The notes below the pieces were generated by a model, which saw nothing but the letters and a program-made list of their open reading frames with translations, was not told the origin of the DNA and made no database searches. The position numbers and the translations under genes are program-made. From Craterostigma plantagineum (lineage: Eukaryota > Streptophyta > Magnoliopsida > Lamiales > Linderniaceae), in assembly GCA_027422505.1 (NCBI GenBank), contig JAPQWV010000012.1, positions 23,389,501-23,453,500 of the forward strand: a stretch of DNA of 64,000 nt, written 5' to 3'. This document shows, one piece after another, positions 35,508 to 47,101 of the stretch; the first letter of the stretch is position 1, and each line of letters starts with the position of its first letter.

Positions 35508-38500
35508 TTATCATTGTTTTGTCTGCATCATTTACTTACGCAGCCATGGATGAGTTAGTAAATTTCGATTTTTCGCTTTCTCCTTACGCTATTTCGATAA
35601 AGAAAATAGTTTTTTTATTCTATATTACAGCCAGCCAGGAAATATCAAAGAAGCCGCCCGATAGACTCCACAAGACCCTTATCGGAGACGACGGGCGAGT
35701 CTACGCTTGCTCGGCTAACGACTTGCTTATATTCGAAAGCAACGGTTCAATTTCTCAGACCGTGCGCTTAAACCGCGCGTGCAACCCTAATATAGCGCCG
35801 GTCCACGGCGGTTCGAGTAAGGTAATTCGTGTCGGCCTTATTTGCAGGGAGTGCGTCAATTTTTTTAATTGTTATATATTATTATATTTCCAGCATGTCC
35901 CCCACGTCTAGAAATATTTTTTCAGTATTACTTTCTTAAATTGATGGTCATCGCAATTCGTACTCAAAAACATCTTTGGTCTTAGAGCTCTGATATCGTG
36001 TTGAATGAGAATGATCACTCCAGTTGTGGAGCTCAAACTATTAATTAGCGGGGTCATAATATAAATAAAAAATTATTTAGTCAATTATAATATTTGAGCG
36101 GGATAAATTTGTTATATGAAATAAATTATGTTTCAATTTTTCTATTGAAAATTATAAAAGGACACTGCTTCACCTACAAGTTTAAGCTTGTCGGAGTGTA
36201 TTATTTTTTTAATTTTATATATTATATTTTCAACAGTAGGAATCTTTTATTCGTCAGTTGAAGATGGATACTAAGGGTGATTTTGATATGCGGAATTTGG
36301 TGTGGAAAGGAAAAGAAAACGTACTATGGTACGACACGTGAGGTGTAATGTATGACGTAATGCATACCAACCTAAAACAATTTGTCGCATGCAGATATAC
36401 TTGGTCGCGGAGAACAAGGTGCTAAAAATCCACCCTTTACGAACCAATCCCGCCGTCGAAGTGTTCTTCGATCCCCGCCGGGGCGAAGTAATAGGGTTTT
36501 CGGCAAGCGTATTCAGCTCGTGCGTCGTAGTCAACGTAATGAATCGTGGGCTCGTCGCGTTTAGACTTTTCGGACAGCTCATGTGGAGCGCCGGCCCAGT
36601 GCTTTACAAGCACGGCTTTCGCCAGGGTTGTAGGAAGAACATCACCGACTGCTACTTTACATCTGCGCCCGTGATCGATCACTGTGAATCTAGTATATAC
36701 GTAAGAAGAATAATAAGATTTGAATCGACGTTTTTCTTCGACACTGTGGTCGAAAGTTCGATTTTTTTTTTGCAGGTTGGAAACAACGTCGGTGAACTAT
36801 ATTCAATATCGGTTCGCGGCCCTTATTACAAGTGGATCGCAGATCTAAGCTCGCTCGGGAATGAGTTTACCATCACGCCCGGGAATAACGGTTTGTTGTA
36901 CGCTACGATGATATATAAAAGCGTCGTCGTTGCACTAAACGCTTCGACGGGAAATATTTCTTGGCGAGGAATTATCGGCCCTTTGAGTTCTGCAGACTAT
37001 TCGCCTGCGATCGATTCAAACGGTGAGTTTTTAGATTATTTTCGCTGATGTAAATTTTTCTTTCAAAAGTAAAAATAATAACAGTGTCGATGGTGCAGGT
37101 TGGATATCGTACGGTTCGTTGGACGGATATCTATATTCATTCTCGCCAGCTGGCGACGTAATGAAATTCCCGAGAATTGCGAGGGAATTGAGTTTCGCGA
37201 TTCAAGTGGATCCTTTGCTCGATTGCTCGGGCTATGGAGTTTATATATCTCGGACGGAGATACAAGGGGAAGCGTCTGAGATCATAGGGGACTGCACTCA
37301 TTTCTCCGCTCTGAAACCTAAAAGCGCAACTTTTGCGCTTTTAAATCCCGCTTCGGGTTTCGCCTACCAATCGGAGATTAGCCCAAGTAAAAAACCCTAG
37401 AATCTTCCCTTATCCTTATTTTAAATTTTTTTTTCGTTTGAATTTACCGTGTTCAAATAGGTACAACCTTGTCCAACTTGTCCCAAAGCGATCTGCGGCG
37501 ATTCGCATTGGACGAAAGAACGCTTCTAACGTTTTACGCCGCCTCAAGTACGCTGCCAAACCCTCGAAAACTACGCTTTTTTCTATTTGCAACTCGATTT
37601 ACGTCGTGAAATTCAGCGCTTTTTTTTTTCTCTCATTTGCGTAGGAATAGGAAATCCATTGCCGTGTCGCACTACACGTAATGCATCTCTTCGAAAAAAT
37701 CATAGGAGCTGCGCAAATTTTTTACATAGTAGTATCGTAGCGCCTTTAAATTATTTTCCGTTTTCGACGCATTTCAGGTCAAAAGATTGCGTCTACATGT
37801 TCGTTAGCGAAGCCCGCCAACATTGTCATTTATGCAGGTATACATAAAAAAAAAATTTGAAAAAAAATTGGGAGTCAGCTCGACTCATCTTTCAAGTTTC
37901 ACCCATAGGTATAAGCACATACGTATTAAAAAGATACTAATTTTGAATTCTGAAAACGCTAATTATTTTTATCGCTTATTCAGGCAATGCGAGAAAAATA
38001 TCGTTCTTCCTCATAATCGAATCGGTGATTTTAGTCCTCTTAGTCGCCACGGTTCGACACTGCTGCACTTTCTGGCGTAAAAGAAAGCTTCAGCGCCTAA
38101 ACCTCGGCAATTTTCTCGAGAAAAGAGTGAGTTCAACGCCTTCGCATTCGAAATCGTTCTTTTGTTATTCTACCACGCAATTTATTTATATATATATATT
38201 TTCGCAGAGTTCTTTACGAGCAAAGAAGAAAGCGTTTGATAAAAGATACGAAGTCGTGGGCGAAGAAGTGCTAAAAAAGGGGATCGATCGAAGGCTATCG
38301 ACGACTTACAGCTTAGGACACGACGATTATGGGCGTAAGAGCTCGAACGTAAGAGACGTTCTTTCGTTGTTTCGTAGGAAAACTCGAAGCTTTTCCTTGG
38401 GAGGTTTTAATAAAGATTATGGAGTTTATGATACTTCTTCACAAGGAAGCAGTTATAGGGAAGGAATCGATAGTAGCGACGACGATTTCTATGGAGTTGG

Positions 38501-38555
38501 TGAGTCGAAGGGAAAGGGAAAGAAACCTATAGTAGTTGAAAGTTCGAGCGAGTGA
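35354..38555 (+). CDS. GEX3: GAMETE EXPRESSED 3-like membrane protein
   Basis: In Arabidopsis GEX3 is a plasma-membrane protein expressed in sperm, egg and pollen-tube-guiding tissue, with a PQQ-like beta-propeller. Exons: 35354-35459, 35631-35821, 36395-36700, 36776-37022, 37099-37386, 37461-37547, 37645-37677, 37778-37837, 37984-38126, 38208-38555; 1809 nt, 602 residues. There is an N-terminal signal peptide, then LIGDDGRVYACS, then propeller-type repeats (IYLVAENKVLKI, QGCRKNITDCYFTSAPV, FTITPGNNGLLYATM, SNGWISYGSLDGYLYSFSPAG), then a conserved GNPLPCRTTRQKIA. One membrane span (ISFFLIIESVILVLLVATV) is followed by a basic cytosolic tail (FWRKRKLQRLNLGNFLEKR) and a Ser-rich end with LSTTYSLG. 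Match to GEX3 is from memory of the family; several exons were joined by phase and conservation. Confidence 0.9.
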
Positions 38556-39491
38556 TGTACTTAGGCTTTTTATGTACTTCATTATGAAACAATTAAGATA
38601 CTTTGCTAGTAATTATAAATTAACAAACGTCTACTATTTCTGATATTAATGACGGCTAGTATGCAATTATGCATAGGCTCGGGAAAAATACCGAAATACC
38701 GAAATACCGAAATACCGTCCTTATCGTATCGAATCGTTTCGAAAATATCGAAAATTTTGGTATACCGAAGTTTTTGGTAAGGCATGATACCGTACCGAAA
38801 ATTTTCGGTACGGTAATGGTATGAAAGTTTTTAAAATTAGGTATACCGGTTATATCGAATACGGAAATTCTAAAATTCTTAATATATTTTATACATATAT
38901 ATACACACCTATATATATCATATTATTTCAAAAAATATAAAATGAAAAATTAAGGATCTTCATAAACTTATTTAGCCCATAAATTATTAACTTATACACG
39001 ACTTTCTAATATTAGGTCCATCATATTTTACTTATGTAACTCAAGTAACGTTTAATTTTTGCCTTTTTAACGTTTTTTTCATGATTTTTAAAAGCGTGAA
39101 AATGCAATGCAATTACTTTTTGTTAATCTTCACTAATTTTTTAAATATAGCCGCTTCGTTCTAATTAATCTGTATATAAAGTTGTATTTTGTGGTTATGT
39201 AAAATGTTTTGTCTTACTAAGGAGACTAGCTAAAATATATAAATTATTTAAGGTTAAAAAATCTTTTTATTTTGAAAAATTTGGTATTAATAATCTATCT
39301 TATGGGGCCTAAGGAGTTTGAATTGATTAAAAATTCCAAAACAACAAATTAACAAGTCACGAGACATGCATGGTAAAAAACCCTCCGTATGAATGGTATA
39401 GAAGGTATGATACCGATACCATACTGAAATTTCGGTATGACACCGTATCGAAATTTAAGGAATACCGAAATTTTGTTATGGTATTGGTATG

Positions 39492-40969
39492 TGATAAACG
39501 TATTTCAATGCGTTTATCATAGTATTTATTTGGGGTATAATGAACCTTAGCAATGAATTCATGCATTTATTCGATATATTTACACTTGTTTTGTTGTTGA
39601 ATGAGCTTAGGACGAGTTTCGGGCGAAAGGGAGCGAAAACGAGGCAAAACGGCGCGAAAAGGGGTAACACTGCCCTCGGTCACGGCCGTGACGCATAATG
39701 TGTCTGGCCGTGACGAGGGACAGAGAGCGGAGGCAATAACACTGACCATGGTCACGGCCGTGACGGACTTTGCACCAGACCGTGACACTCGGCAGAGAAT
39801 CAGGACGAAGACACTGTCGGTCGTCACGGCCGTGACGACCCTTGCACCAAACCGTGACGCAAGGCAGAGACTAGCGCTGATGATGGTCACGGCCGTGACG
39901 TTCAATGCGCTTGGCCGTGACCTTTGACAGAAGTGACGAGACGCGAGCGGTGTTGGTCACGGCCGTGACGGCCCATGTCCCAGGCCGTGACCGACACGGG
40001 AATCAATATAAAAAGCCCAGATTCGATCCAGAAACGACACAACTTACCAGAGATTAACCCTAATCACTCTAGAGACGAAAAATTAGCACAAAAGAACGCA
40101 GAATCGCATCCCGGAGCGCAAGAGACGGATCATCGACGAGATCACGCCGAATTTGACGACGAACGAAGAATCTTCAACGCTCCCATCGTAGATCATCCGT
40201 ATATCAAGAACATGAATTCTTCGCCTTTATCCTTTATTTCCTTCGTTGTTTTCTCGTCTATCATGCGTAGCCAAATCCCTTTTGTGTTTGGGATTAGATG
40301 AACGCTAGGATTAGTCGTACTTAAGACATGTTTATCGTGATTTGCGTATTCGAACTATCTATTGTTCTATGAAATTGCTTCTTCGCTTTAATATGTCTAT
40401 GTGTTAAAGTGAATGTATGGAAAATCGTTAGGGCGACAGCTAAACAACGATTAGGCCGTTCGTAGAAGATAGGATTCGAGTATAAGGCGAAAGCAAATAC
40501 TCGATCCTCGCTATTAGTAATTACTGAATTTTAGATCCCCACGAGCGTTTAGGGCGACAGCAAATTCGCGAGTGGGTAGAAAAATTACTGCGATTTAATC
40601 AAGAAGCACGTAGGCACGATATTTCATTGTCTTAGGCGATCACACCTAGCGGGATTCGAATCCCGAGCACATCTTTATCATCTGAAACTTCATATCAGTT
40701 CTAAGCGTGTTCTTTGAATCTCTAGTTGATTTAGGAGCGATCTGTTAGGTTAAGTCGTCAAACAATTTGCGTATTTTATTTAGGTTAAATATCGAGTCGA
40801 TAGGTCATTACTAGTACTTGATTTATTCCTCGTGTTCGATACTCGTTTACTCACTTTACTGCACTACAAACGATAGGTCCACTGCCTATTGCACGTCGGT
40901 GATAGTAATTTAGTATTCGTTTTAATTATTACTTGTCGCACTTTTCATTCACACACCACGTGTCGATCA
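39492..40969 (+). mobile_element. Solo LTR (1478 bp) with a palindrome array, nested in hAT-like element A
   Basis: It begins TGATAAACG, ends TGTCGATCA and is flanked by a perfect 5-bp duplication GTATG (39487-39491 and 40970-40974). No internal coding region or second LTR is present, which is the solo-LTR pattern. A TATAAAAAG box lies near 40008-40016 and probably marks the promoter. Five copies of a palindrome-bearing unit lie just upstream of it. Size and the CTCGTG..CGATACTCG motif near the 3' end suggest a Ty3/gypsy LTR, not proven. Confidence 0.8.
39676..39985. repeat. Array of ~70-75 bp units carrying the palindrome GTCACGGCCGTGAC
   Basis: The perfect 14-bp palindrome GTCACGGCCGTGAC occurs five times (near 39679, 39750, 39822, 39885 and 39955). 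Each is followed after about 20-25 bp by a half-site such as GGCCGTGAC or ACCGTGAC. The array lies immediately upstream of the LTR TATA-like box. It is open in one plus-strand frame (39601-39927), but that is a by-product of the repeat. Confidence 0.85.
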
Positions 40970-41053
40970 GTATGATTTTTTTGGATACCGAAATTTCGGT
41001 ACGGTATACGGTATCACAGTTTTGGTACGGTATACCGTACCGAACCACCCCTA

Positions 41054-42520
41054 ATTATGCATCAACAACAGGAATCAGAGTGGAATAAATTTAATTTGAT
41101 ATTTATATAAAGAAAAAATCTATTTTGGATATCGAATCTTGTATATTATAATTTTGCTTTATATAGTAGACTGGTACATGTTACTAAATCCATGGTAAGG
41201 TCCTCAACAAACTGCTTTCTATGTATAAGTGACAATTATGCAATGGATCTGCGAATTAATAACTGTATGACAAAAATGGAATTACTTTTTAACAAAAACA
41301 AAATATGTGTGTATTTCTTATTGAAGAAAAAAGGGAGAATCTCATTACGTCCCTATAAAGTGGCACACGAGTTTATTTGGTTTTGAATATATATTTCAAA
41401 AAATCGTACTATATAAAACATACGTATACTGAAAGTTAAGTCTTTTTTCATAAAATTGAAGCCCGCTACACATTATTAAATCTATTTTGTTTGCAATGTT
41501 GGGGTTGGGTTTGTTGGGGGTGATATTTCAACTACTTACAATCTTACTTATATCAAAAATTTCGAAAATAAAAAATATATTCGTGCAAGAAAATGGTCCC
41601 CAACTCGACAGCTAGCGATTAGGCATGACACATATTTATCATCTACACTATCATTTTTATATCGATATTTCCCATGTCACATACTTTTATATCATTAAAA
41701 AGCGAAAAGATACTGATCCTATAGAGGAAACTTACAATAACATATGACATAAGCAAGTTAAAAATGATAAATAAATATTACTACGCAGTAGTTGCATTTT
41801 TTGATTTTCTCCACTTTTAACTACAAATAGAATATTTATTGTTATCATTACTTATGACGAAAGTATGACATCAATTATTTTTATTTATGTACATGCATAT
41901 ACGTATAATATGGTGTTAGTTAATCAAATGTAAATAAATACTACATTTATCCACGTTACCACGTACACGTACTAATGTATGCATCATTAACGATTAAATG
42001 ATGAATTATCCAATAATAATCTTAATATTTAAAAGAAAAATCGAGATATTCTTTTATATACACTAGATACATATTAAACTTTCATATCATCAGAAATTAA
42101 TAACAATAATAGTAAATAATAATAAGAACAAGATTCTCTTGTGAACTATATATACACCCATCTATACCTTCTGAAAATTTCACACAGGTCTCACGACCTA
42201 GAAACAAGAAGAGGACTATTAACACTGCGATTTTACACACACACTGCAATATACATGTAATAATACACCTCATGAAAAATATTACAAGACATATAAAAGC
42301 GTGGATCATTATCAGTTGAAGCTGCCAGCTTGATCTTAAATGTTATATAATAATATCTTTATCTCATTTGAAAGACTAATATGATTAAGATCATATGGCA
42401 GCCTCACCTGTTTATGAAATCACGAATATATATAATATCCCCATATATATATATGAATATGATGTGTGTGTATAAATTCTTTTTTTTTAATTATTATTAA
42501 AATCTTAGATTCATCTCTAT
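41054..42520. other. AT-rich intergenic DNA
   Basis: About 1.4 kb between element A and the copia element. Open frames at 41192-41386 and 42097-42309 (minus) show no recognisable product. Nothing else is supportable. Confidence 0.4.
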
Positions 42521-42739
42521 TGAGAATATACGACATTATTCTCAATATCAACATCCCACAATCAATGGGATACGATGCTATAATTTAGCTTATCATTATC
42601 CTATCATTAATTCATTAGCTAATTAATTGGGATTCTCATTTTAGTTGTCTTTATCTCTTTATATATGTACATTAGGTGATGATGTTACGAATAAGAAAAG
42701 ATTATCTTCTTCTCCAATACACATCTCCATATTTTAACA
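42521..42739 (+). repeat. 5' LTR of the copia element
   Basis: 219 bp, TG...CA ends, followed at once by the tRNA-Met primer-binding site; identical by eye to the 3' LTR. Confidence 0.93.
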
Positions 42740-42770
42740 TGGTATCAGAGCATCGATCTTGAGCTCTTCG

Positions 42771-44177
42771 ATGGCGAAAACCCCATCCGTCTATTTTTTG
42801 GGCAGTTCTGATGGCCCGGGAACCAATATGGTTTCAAGTCCGCTCAATGGCAACAATTATTTAACTTGGTCTAGAGCGATGCGTATATCGCTACAGGCTA
42901 AGAACAAAATTGGTTTCATTGATGGAACCACAAAGCGACCCATTTCTGGCGACCCACATGAGGAAGCATGGAAACAATGCAATTCTATGATCCTTGCTTG
43001 GATTATCAATTCTGTCACCGAAGATCTACAAGCAAGCTGTGTAGGTTCTGTCGATGCGAAGACTCTATGGGACGATCTCAAAGAAAGGTTCTCACAAGGA
43101 AATGAGACTCGGATTTATCAGATAAAACATGAAATTTGTCTCTTGAAGCAAGATGGCAAAACCGTGGCAGAATACTACTCAAAATTAAAAGGGCTTTGGG
43201 ACGAGTTAGAGAACTACACCGACAACCCGACATGCACATGTGCGAACTGCAACTGTAATATCGCTGCTAAGCTTGTCACTCAACGAGAGAAGGAGAAGAC
43301 GTACCAATTTCTCATGGGGCTAAACTCTGACATCTTCGGACACATCCGCTCGAATATTCTTAGTTTAGACCCACCACCAAATCTAAATAAGGCATTCTCT
43401 ATGGTCATCCATCAGGAGCGTCAGAAGTCGGTTTCTCACAACTTCGACACGGGAGCTGATGTGGCGGCTTATATGGCTAGAGGAAGTCAACGAAATAACT
43501 CATCGAATCCTCAGAAGAGTCGCCCACGATGTGACCATTGTGGGCGTGATGGCCATTTTCGAGCGACATGTTGGAAGATTATTGGCGTACCCGAGGAGGT
43601 GAAGGCTAAAAGAATGACACAAAATCAAGGCAAAAATCAGTCGGGAGCAGATCGAAGGTATTTCGGGTCGGATTCGAAAAATGGACCGCCACAGAAAGGC
43701 GACATGGCTGCGCACATGGCGAAAGCTGGACCTTCAACTGCAAAAGGTAATTTCACGCAAGGGTTGACCGAGGCCCAATTCCAACGACTCATCGGCATGC
43801 TTGGACCTGACGACGGATTATCCGATCCATTATCTGGTAAAGAATTTACTTTCCTTAACTTACATGACGAATGGATTATAGATACCGGAGCATCGATGCA
43901 TATGACGGGTCACATTGATCGGTTCATCAACTCTAAGCGACTCGATCAACCAGAATATATACACATTCCAAACGGCACTTCCGTCCCAGCAAAGGAAATT
44001 GGAACAATTGATTTTGGGAGAGAATTTGTATTGCGCGACGTGCTCTATATTCCAAAATTCAGTTGCAACTTGCTTTCAGTCGCAAAGCTTTCTGATGATA
44101 TAAATTGTAGAGTCATTTTCTTGGGGCGTTTGTCTTATACAGGACCGCATCTCGAGGAGGACGATTGGACTGGGTGA
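42771..44177 (+). CDS. copia gag and protease part of the polyprotein
   Basis: The ATG at 42771 (MAKTPS) is taken as the start; the frame is open from 42759 but begins there with TTG. The gag region has the UBN2/Retrotran_gag motifs NGNNYLTWSRAMRISLQAKN, KTLWDDLKERFSQGN and YYSKLKGLWDELENY. Next is the CCHC zinc knuckle CDHCGRDGHFRATC, which packages element RNA. The aspartic protease follows with WIIDTGASMHMTG and VLYIPKFSCNLLSV. The frame ends prematurely at 44177 after losing phase in a GGGG run at 44124-44127; in the next frame the conserved IQDR...ELRGGVYYL sequence continues directly into the integrase region. Confidence 0.9.
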   Translation: MAKTPSVYFLGSSDGPGTNMVSSPLNGNNYLTWSRAMRISLQAKNKIGFIDGTTKRPISGDPHEEAWKQCNSMILAWIINSVTEDLQASCVGSVDAKTLWDDLKERFSQGNETRIYQIKHEICLLKQDGKTVAEYYSKLKGLWDELENYTDNPTCTCANCNCNIAAKLVTQREKEKTYQFLMGLNSDIFGHIRSNILSLDPPPNLNKAFSMVIHQERQKSVSHNFDTGADVAAYMARGSQRNNSSNPQKSRPRCDHCGRDGHFRATCWKIIGVPEEVKAKRMTQNQGKNQSGADRRYFGSDSKNGPPQKGDMAAHMAKAGPSTAKGNFTQGLTEAQFQRLIGMLGPDDGLSDPLSGKEFTFLNLHDEWIIDTGASMHMTGHIDRFINSKRLDQPEYIHIPNGTSVPAKEIGTIDFGREFVLRDVLYIPKFSCNLLSVAKLSDDINCRVIFLGRLSYTGPHLEEDDWTG

Positions 44178-44208
44178 GCTTCGGGGTGGAGTTTACTACT
44201 TACGCTGT

Positions 44209-47091
44209 GTGACAAGCCCCATCATTGCTGCTCGGACTGACAACGATAAGTATCAGTTGTGGCATAGGCGTCTCGGACATCCTTCCTCTAAAGTCGTTTT
44301 TTCAGATTCGCAGATTTGCTTAAATGGTGATTTGAATAAAGATTGTGACATTTGTTATCGTTCAAGGCAGACTCGCAACAAATTTCCTTTGAGTATTAAC
44401 AAAGCTGAAGGATTATTTGATCTTGTTCACTGTGATTTATGGGGACCATATCGGGTCCCATCTCTTTCTGGTGCACGATATTTTATTACGCTCGTCGATG
44501 ATTATAGCAGGGCTACTTGGATTTATTTACTGTATGAGAAGTCCAGCGCATGTCGTCAGATCATGAGTTTCTTTCGCATGGTCAAGACTCAATTCGATCG
44601 CACGGTTAAGATTTTTAGAAGCGATAATGGGCTCGAGTTTATTTCTCAGGAATTGCAAACCTTCTTTGCTAATAATGGGACCATCCACCATACCACTTGC
44701 GTCGACACACCGCAACAAAATGGGCGGGTCGAGAGAAAACATCGCCACATCCTTAACATGGCGCGTGCCCTACTTTTTCAAGCTTCACTTCCTGTAAAGT
44801 TTTGGGGAGAGTGCGTGTCAACGGCGGTCTATCTCATCAACTATACACCATCCTCCGTCTTATCCGGTAAAACTCCTTATGAACTCTTGTTCAAGAAAAA
44901 ACCCTCATACCATCATTTGAGAGTTTTTGGTTCACTATGTTACGCGCACCGTCACTCACGCGATCATGATAAATTTGGAGATCGATCTAAACGTTGCATT
45001 TTTACTGGGTACCCATATGGAAAGAAGGGTTGGCGCCTATATGATTTGGAGAAAAGGGAATTTTTTGTATCGCGTGACGTCCGATTTTGCGAATCTATAT
45101 TTCCGTTTCAATCTAATCACAAAGCAGATAATAGTACTTCTCGATTACCAATCTTTCCTCATAGTGCAACCACAGAATTTTTGGAGTCCTCTCAGGTGGA
45201 TCACCTACATAATGAGGGGGAGTCACCGACTGAGTCAATTCAGCCCATCACATCCTCTACGGAAGAAAATCGTGAAAAGTTAGATCAACCTCAAGTCCAA
45301 TGTGAATTGGTTCCCCCATCGGATAATCATAATATGACTGAAACTTCGCGACATGCTACTGACAGACCGAAACGAATGCGACGACCACCGGCTCATTTGA
45401 CTGATTATGCTTGTCACACAGCGCAATGCCACAACACCTCGAACTCACCTGTCTCGTCGAAATCCTCAGGTACACGTTATCCTATTAGGCATTTCTTTTC
45501 ATATGACTCTATTCCGGGATATCATGTGTCATTTTCAGCGGCAATAGACTCTGACGTCGAACCTCGTACCTTTCGAGAAGCCATGTGCAATCCTCAGTGG
45601 GCGTCAGCAATGGCTGAAGAGATTCATGCTTTGGAACTCAACCGGACCTGGACAATTGAACAATTACCTCCAGGAAAACAACCAATCGGATGTAAGTGGG
45701 TTTTCAAGCTTAAGCGACGTGCCGATGGTTCTATTGAGCGGTATAAAGCTCGGTTAGTGGCGAAGGGATATACTCAAGTTGAGGGTATTGATTATCACGA
45801 GACATTTGCACCCGTTGCAAAACTGGTCACTGTGCGTTGTCTACTCACGGTTGCCATTTGGAAACAATGGGAGATACATCAAATGGACGTCCATAATGCC
45901 TTCCTTCATGGCGAGCTTGATGAGGAAGTATATATGACCCTACCGCCCGGGTTTTCTCCCCCATCACCCGGAACAGTGTGTCGCCTTCGAAAGTCCCTTT
46001 ATGGACTCAAGCAAGCTTCTCGTAATTGGCATTCAAAATTTTCTTCATCACTTCTTCGCTATGGCTTTTCTCAGTCTAATGCAGATCATTCTTTATTCAC
46101 CTACTCTCGCGGGCCTACATTTCTAGCAGTTCTCGTCTATGTTGATGACTTACTTATTGTCGGTAATGATTCTCAACAGTGTTCGACCTTCAAGAAATAC
46201 CTCCATCGATGTTTTCACATTAAGGATCTCGGACCTCTTCACTATTTTTTGGGGATTGAAATTATACGACAAGAGAGTGGAATGTTCCTCACACAAAGGA
46301 AATATGTTCTTGATATTCTCAAGGAAAGTGGAATGCTCGGCTCCAAGCCATGCCCTTTCCCAATGGAACAGAATCATCGTCTCGCATCGGATGACGGGCC
46401 ATTGTACTCCAATCCTGAAAAGTATCGGAGACTTGTGGGTCGGTTCATTTACTTGACCATCACACGACCTGAGCTTAGCTATTCGATTCACATTCTCTCT
46501 CAGTTTATGCAAGCCCCTCGCCAAGCTCATTGGGATGCGGCCCTTCGAGTCCTGAGATACCTCAAGGGAGCACCTGGCCAAGGGATATTTCTTCGACCCA
46601 CATCTCATGATCTCACAGCCTATTGTGACTCTGACTGGGCCAGTTGTCCTATTACTCGCCGTTCAATAACTGGTTATTTCGTCACCCTTGGTGGAAGTCC
46701 TGTTTCTTGGCGCACTAAGAAACAGACTACTGTTTCCCGTTCTTCTGCTGAAGCAGAGTATCGTGCTATGACGGCAGCCACTAGTGAACTTATTTGGATA
46801 CGAAGTGTTCTGCTCTCTCTAGGTATTTATCTTCGCCGTCCGATGACACTATTTTGCGACAATCAGGCTGCTCTTCACATTGCTGCTACTCCTGTCTTCC
46901 ACGAGCGAACAAAGCACATCGAGATCGACTGCCATTTTATTCGTCAACACGTTCTGTCTAAAGCGATCTCCACTCACCATGTGCCTACTCACCTACAACT
47001 TGCTGATATTCTTACAAAGGCTCTTGGACGAGATCGATTTCACTTCTTACTCCGCAAGTTGGGCATTCGGAATCCTCATTCTCCAACTTGA
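44209..47091 (+). CDS. copia integrase, reverse transcriptase and RNase H part of the polyprotein
   Basis: 960 residues from the first Met; the true reading begins further upstream in this frame (near 44128), as a continuation of gag-protease. Order: the integrase zinc-binding region (WHRRLGHPSSK, then CDICYRSRQ), the integrase catalytic core (DLWGPYRVPSLSG, FRSDNGLEF and TPQQNGRVERKHRHIL, giving the DD35E set), reverse transcriptase (NRTWTIEQLPPGKQPIGCKW, with the catalytic YVDDLL), and RNase H (YCDSDWASCP, SRSSAEAEYRAM, then KHIEIDCHFIRQHV). It ends at 47091, just before the polypurine tract. Apart from the upstream frame break the coding capacity is intact, consistent with a young copy. 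Confidence 0.93.
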   Translation: MTSPIIAARTDNDKYQLWHRRLGHPSSKVVFSDSQICLNGDLNKDCDICYRSRQTRNKFPLSINKAEGLFDLVHCDLWGPYRVPSLSGARYFITLVDDYSRATWIYLLYEKSSACRQIMSFFRMVKTQFDRTVKIFRSDNGLEFISQELQTFFANNGTIHHTTCVDTPQQNGRVERKHRHILNMARALLFQASLPVKFWGECVSTAVYLINYTPSSVLSGKTPYELLFKKKPSYHHLRVFGSLCYAHRHSRDHDKFGDRSKRCIFTGYPYGKKGWRLYDLEKREFFVSRDVRFCESIFPFQSNHKADNSTSRLPIFPHSATTEFLESSQVDHLHNEGESPTESIQPITSSTEENREKLDQPQVQCELVPPSDNHNMTETSRHATDRPKRMRRPPAHLTDYACHTAQCHNTSNSPVSSKSSGTRYPIRHFFSYDSIPGYHVSFSAAIDSDVEPRTFREAMCNPQWASAMAEEIHALELNRTWTIEQLPPGKQPIGCKWVFKLKRRADGSIERYKARLVAKGYTQVEGIDYHETFAPVAKLVTVRCLLTVAIWKQWEIHQMDVHNAFLHGELDEEVYMTLPPGFSPPSPGTVCRLRKSLYGLKQASRNWHSKFSSSLLRYGFSQSNADHSLFTYSRGPTFLAVLVYVDDLLIVGNDSQQCSTFKKYLHRCFHIKDLGPLHYFLGIEIIRQESGMFLTQRKYVLDILKESGMLGSKPCPFPMEQNHRLASDDGPLYSNPEKYRRLVGRFIYLTITRPELSYSIHILSQFMQAPRQAHWDAALRVLRYLKGAPGQGIFLRPTSHDLTAYCDSDWASCPITRRSITGYFVTLGGSPVSWRTKKQTTVSRSSAEAEYRAMTAATSELIWIRSVLLSLGIYLRRPMTLFCDNQAALHIAATPVFHERTKHIEIDCHFIRQHVLSKAISTHHVPTHLQLADILTKALGRDRFHFLLRKLGIRNPHSPT

Positions 47092-47101
47092 GGGGGAGTA
47101 T

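Larger units (their letters stand above)
38674..41053. mobile_element. hAT-like non-autonomous element A, containing a nested solo LTR
   Basis: Perfect 8-bp target-site duplication ATTATGCA (38666-38673 and 41054-41061). Ends are TAGGCTCGGGAAAAATACCG on the left and, reverse-complemented, TAGGGGTGGTTCGGTACGG on the right. Subterminal DNA is dense in ACCGAAA/TTTCGGTA words in both orientations. It has no transposase. It is the same family as the element at 50471-52672 and is enlarged by a 1478-bp LTR at 39492-40969; without the insertion the element is about 0.9 kb. Confidence 0.85.

Noticed and set aside
39601..39927. 108-codon ORF with repeated TAVT/GRD motifs
   Set aside because: It is a translation of the palindrome-bearing repeat inside a solo LTR, and the opposite strand is open over the same interval.
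42759..42770. gag start at 42759
   Set aside because: That codon is TTG; the first ATG in frame is at 42771.
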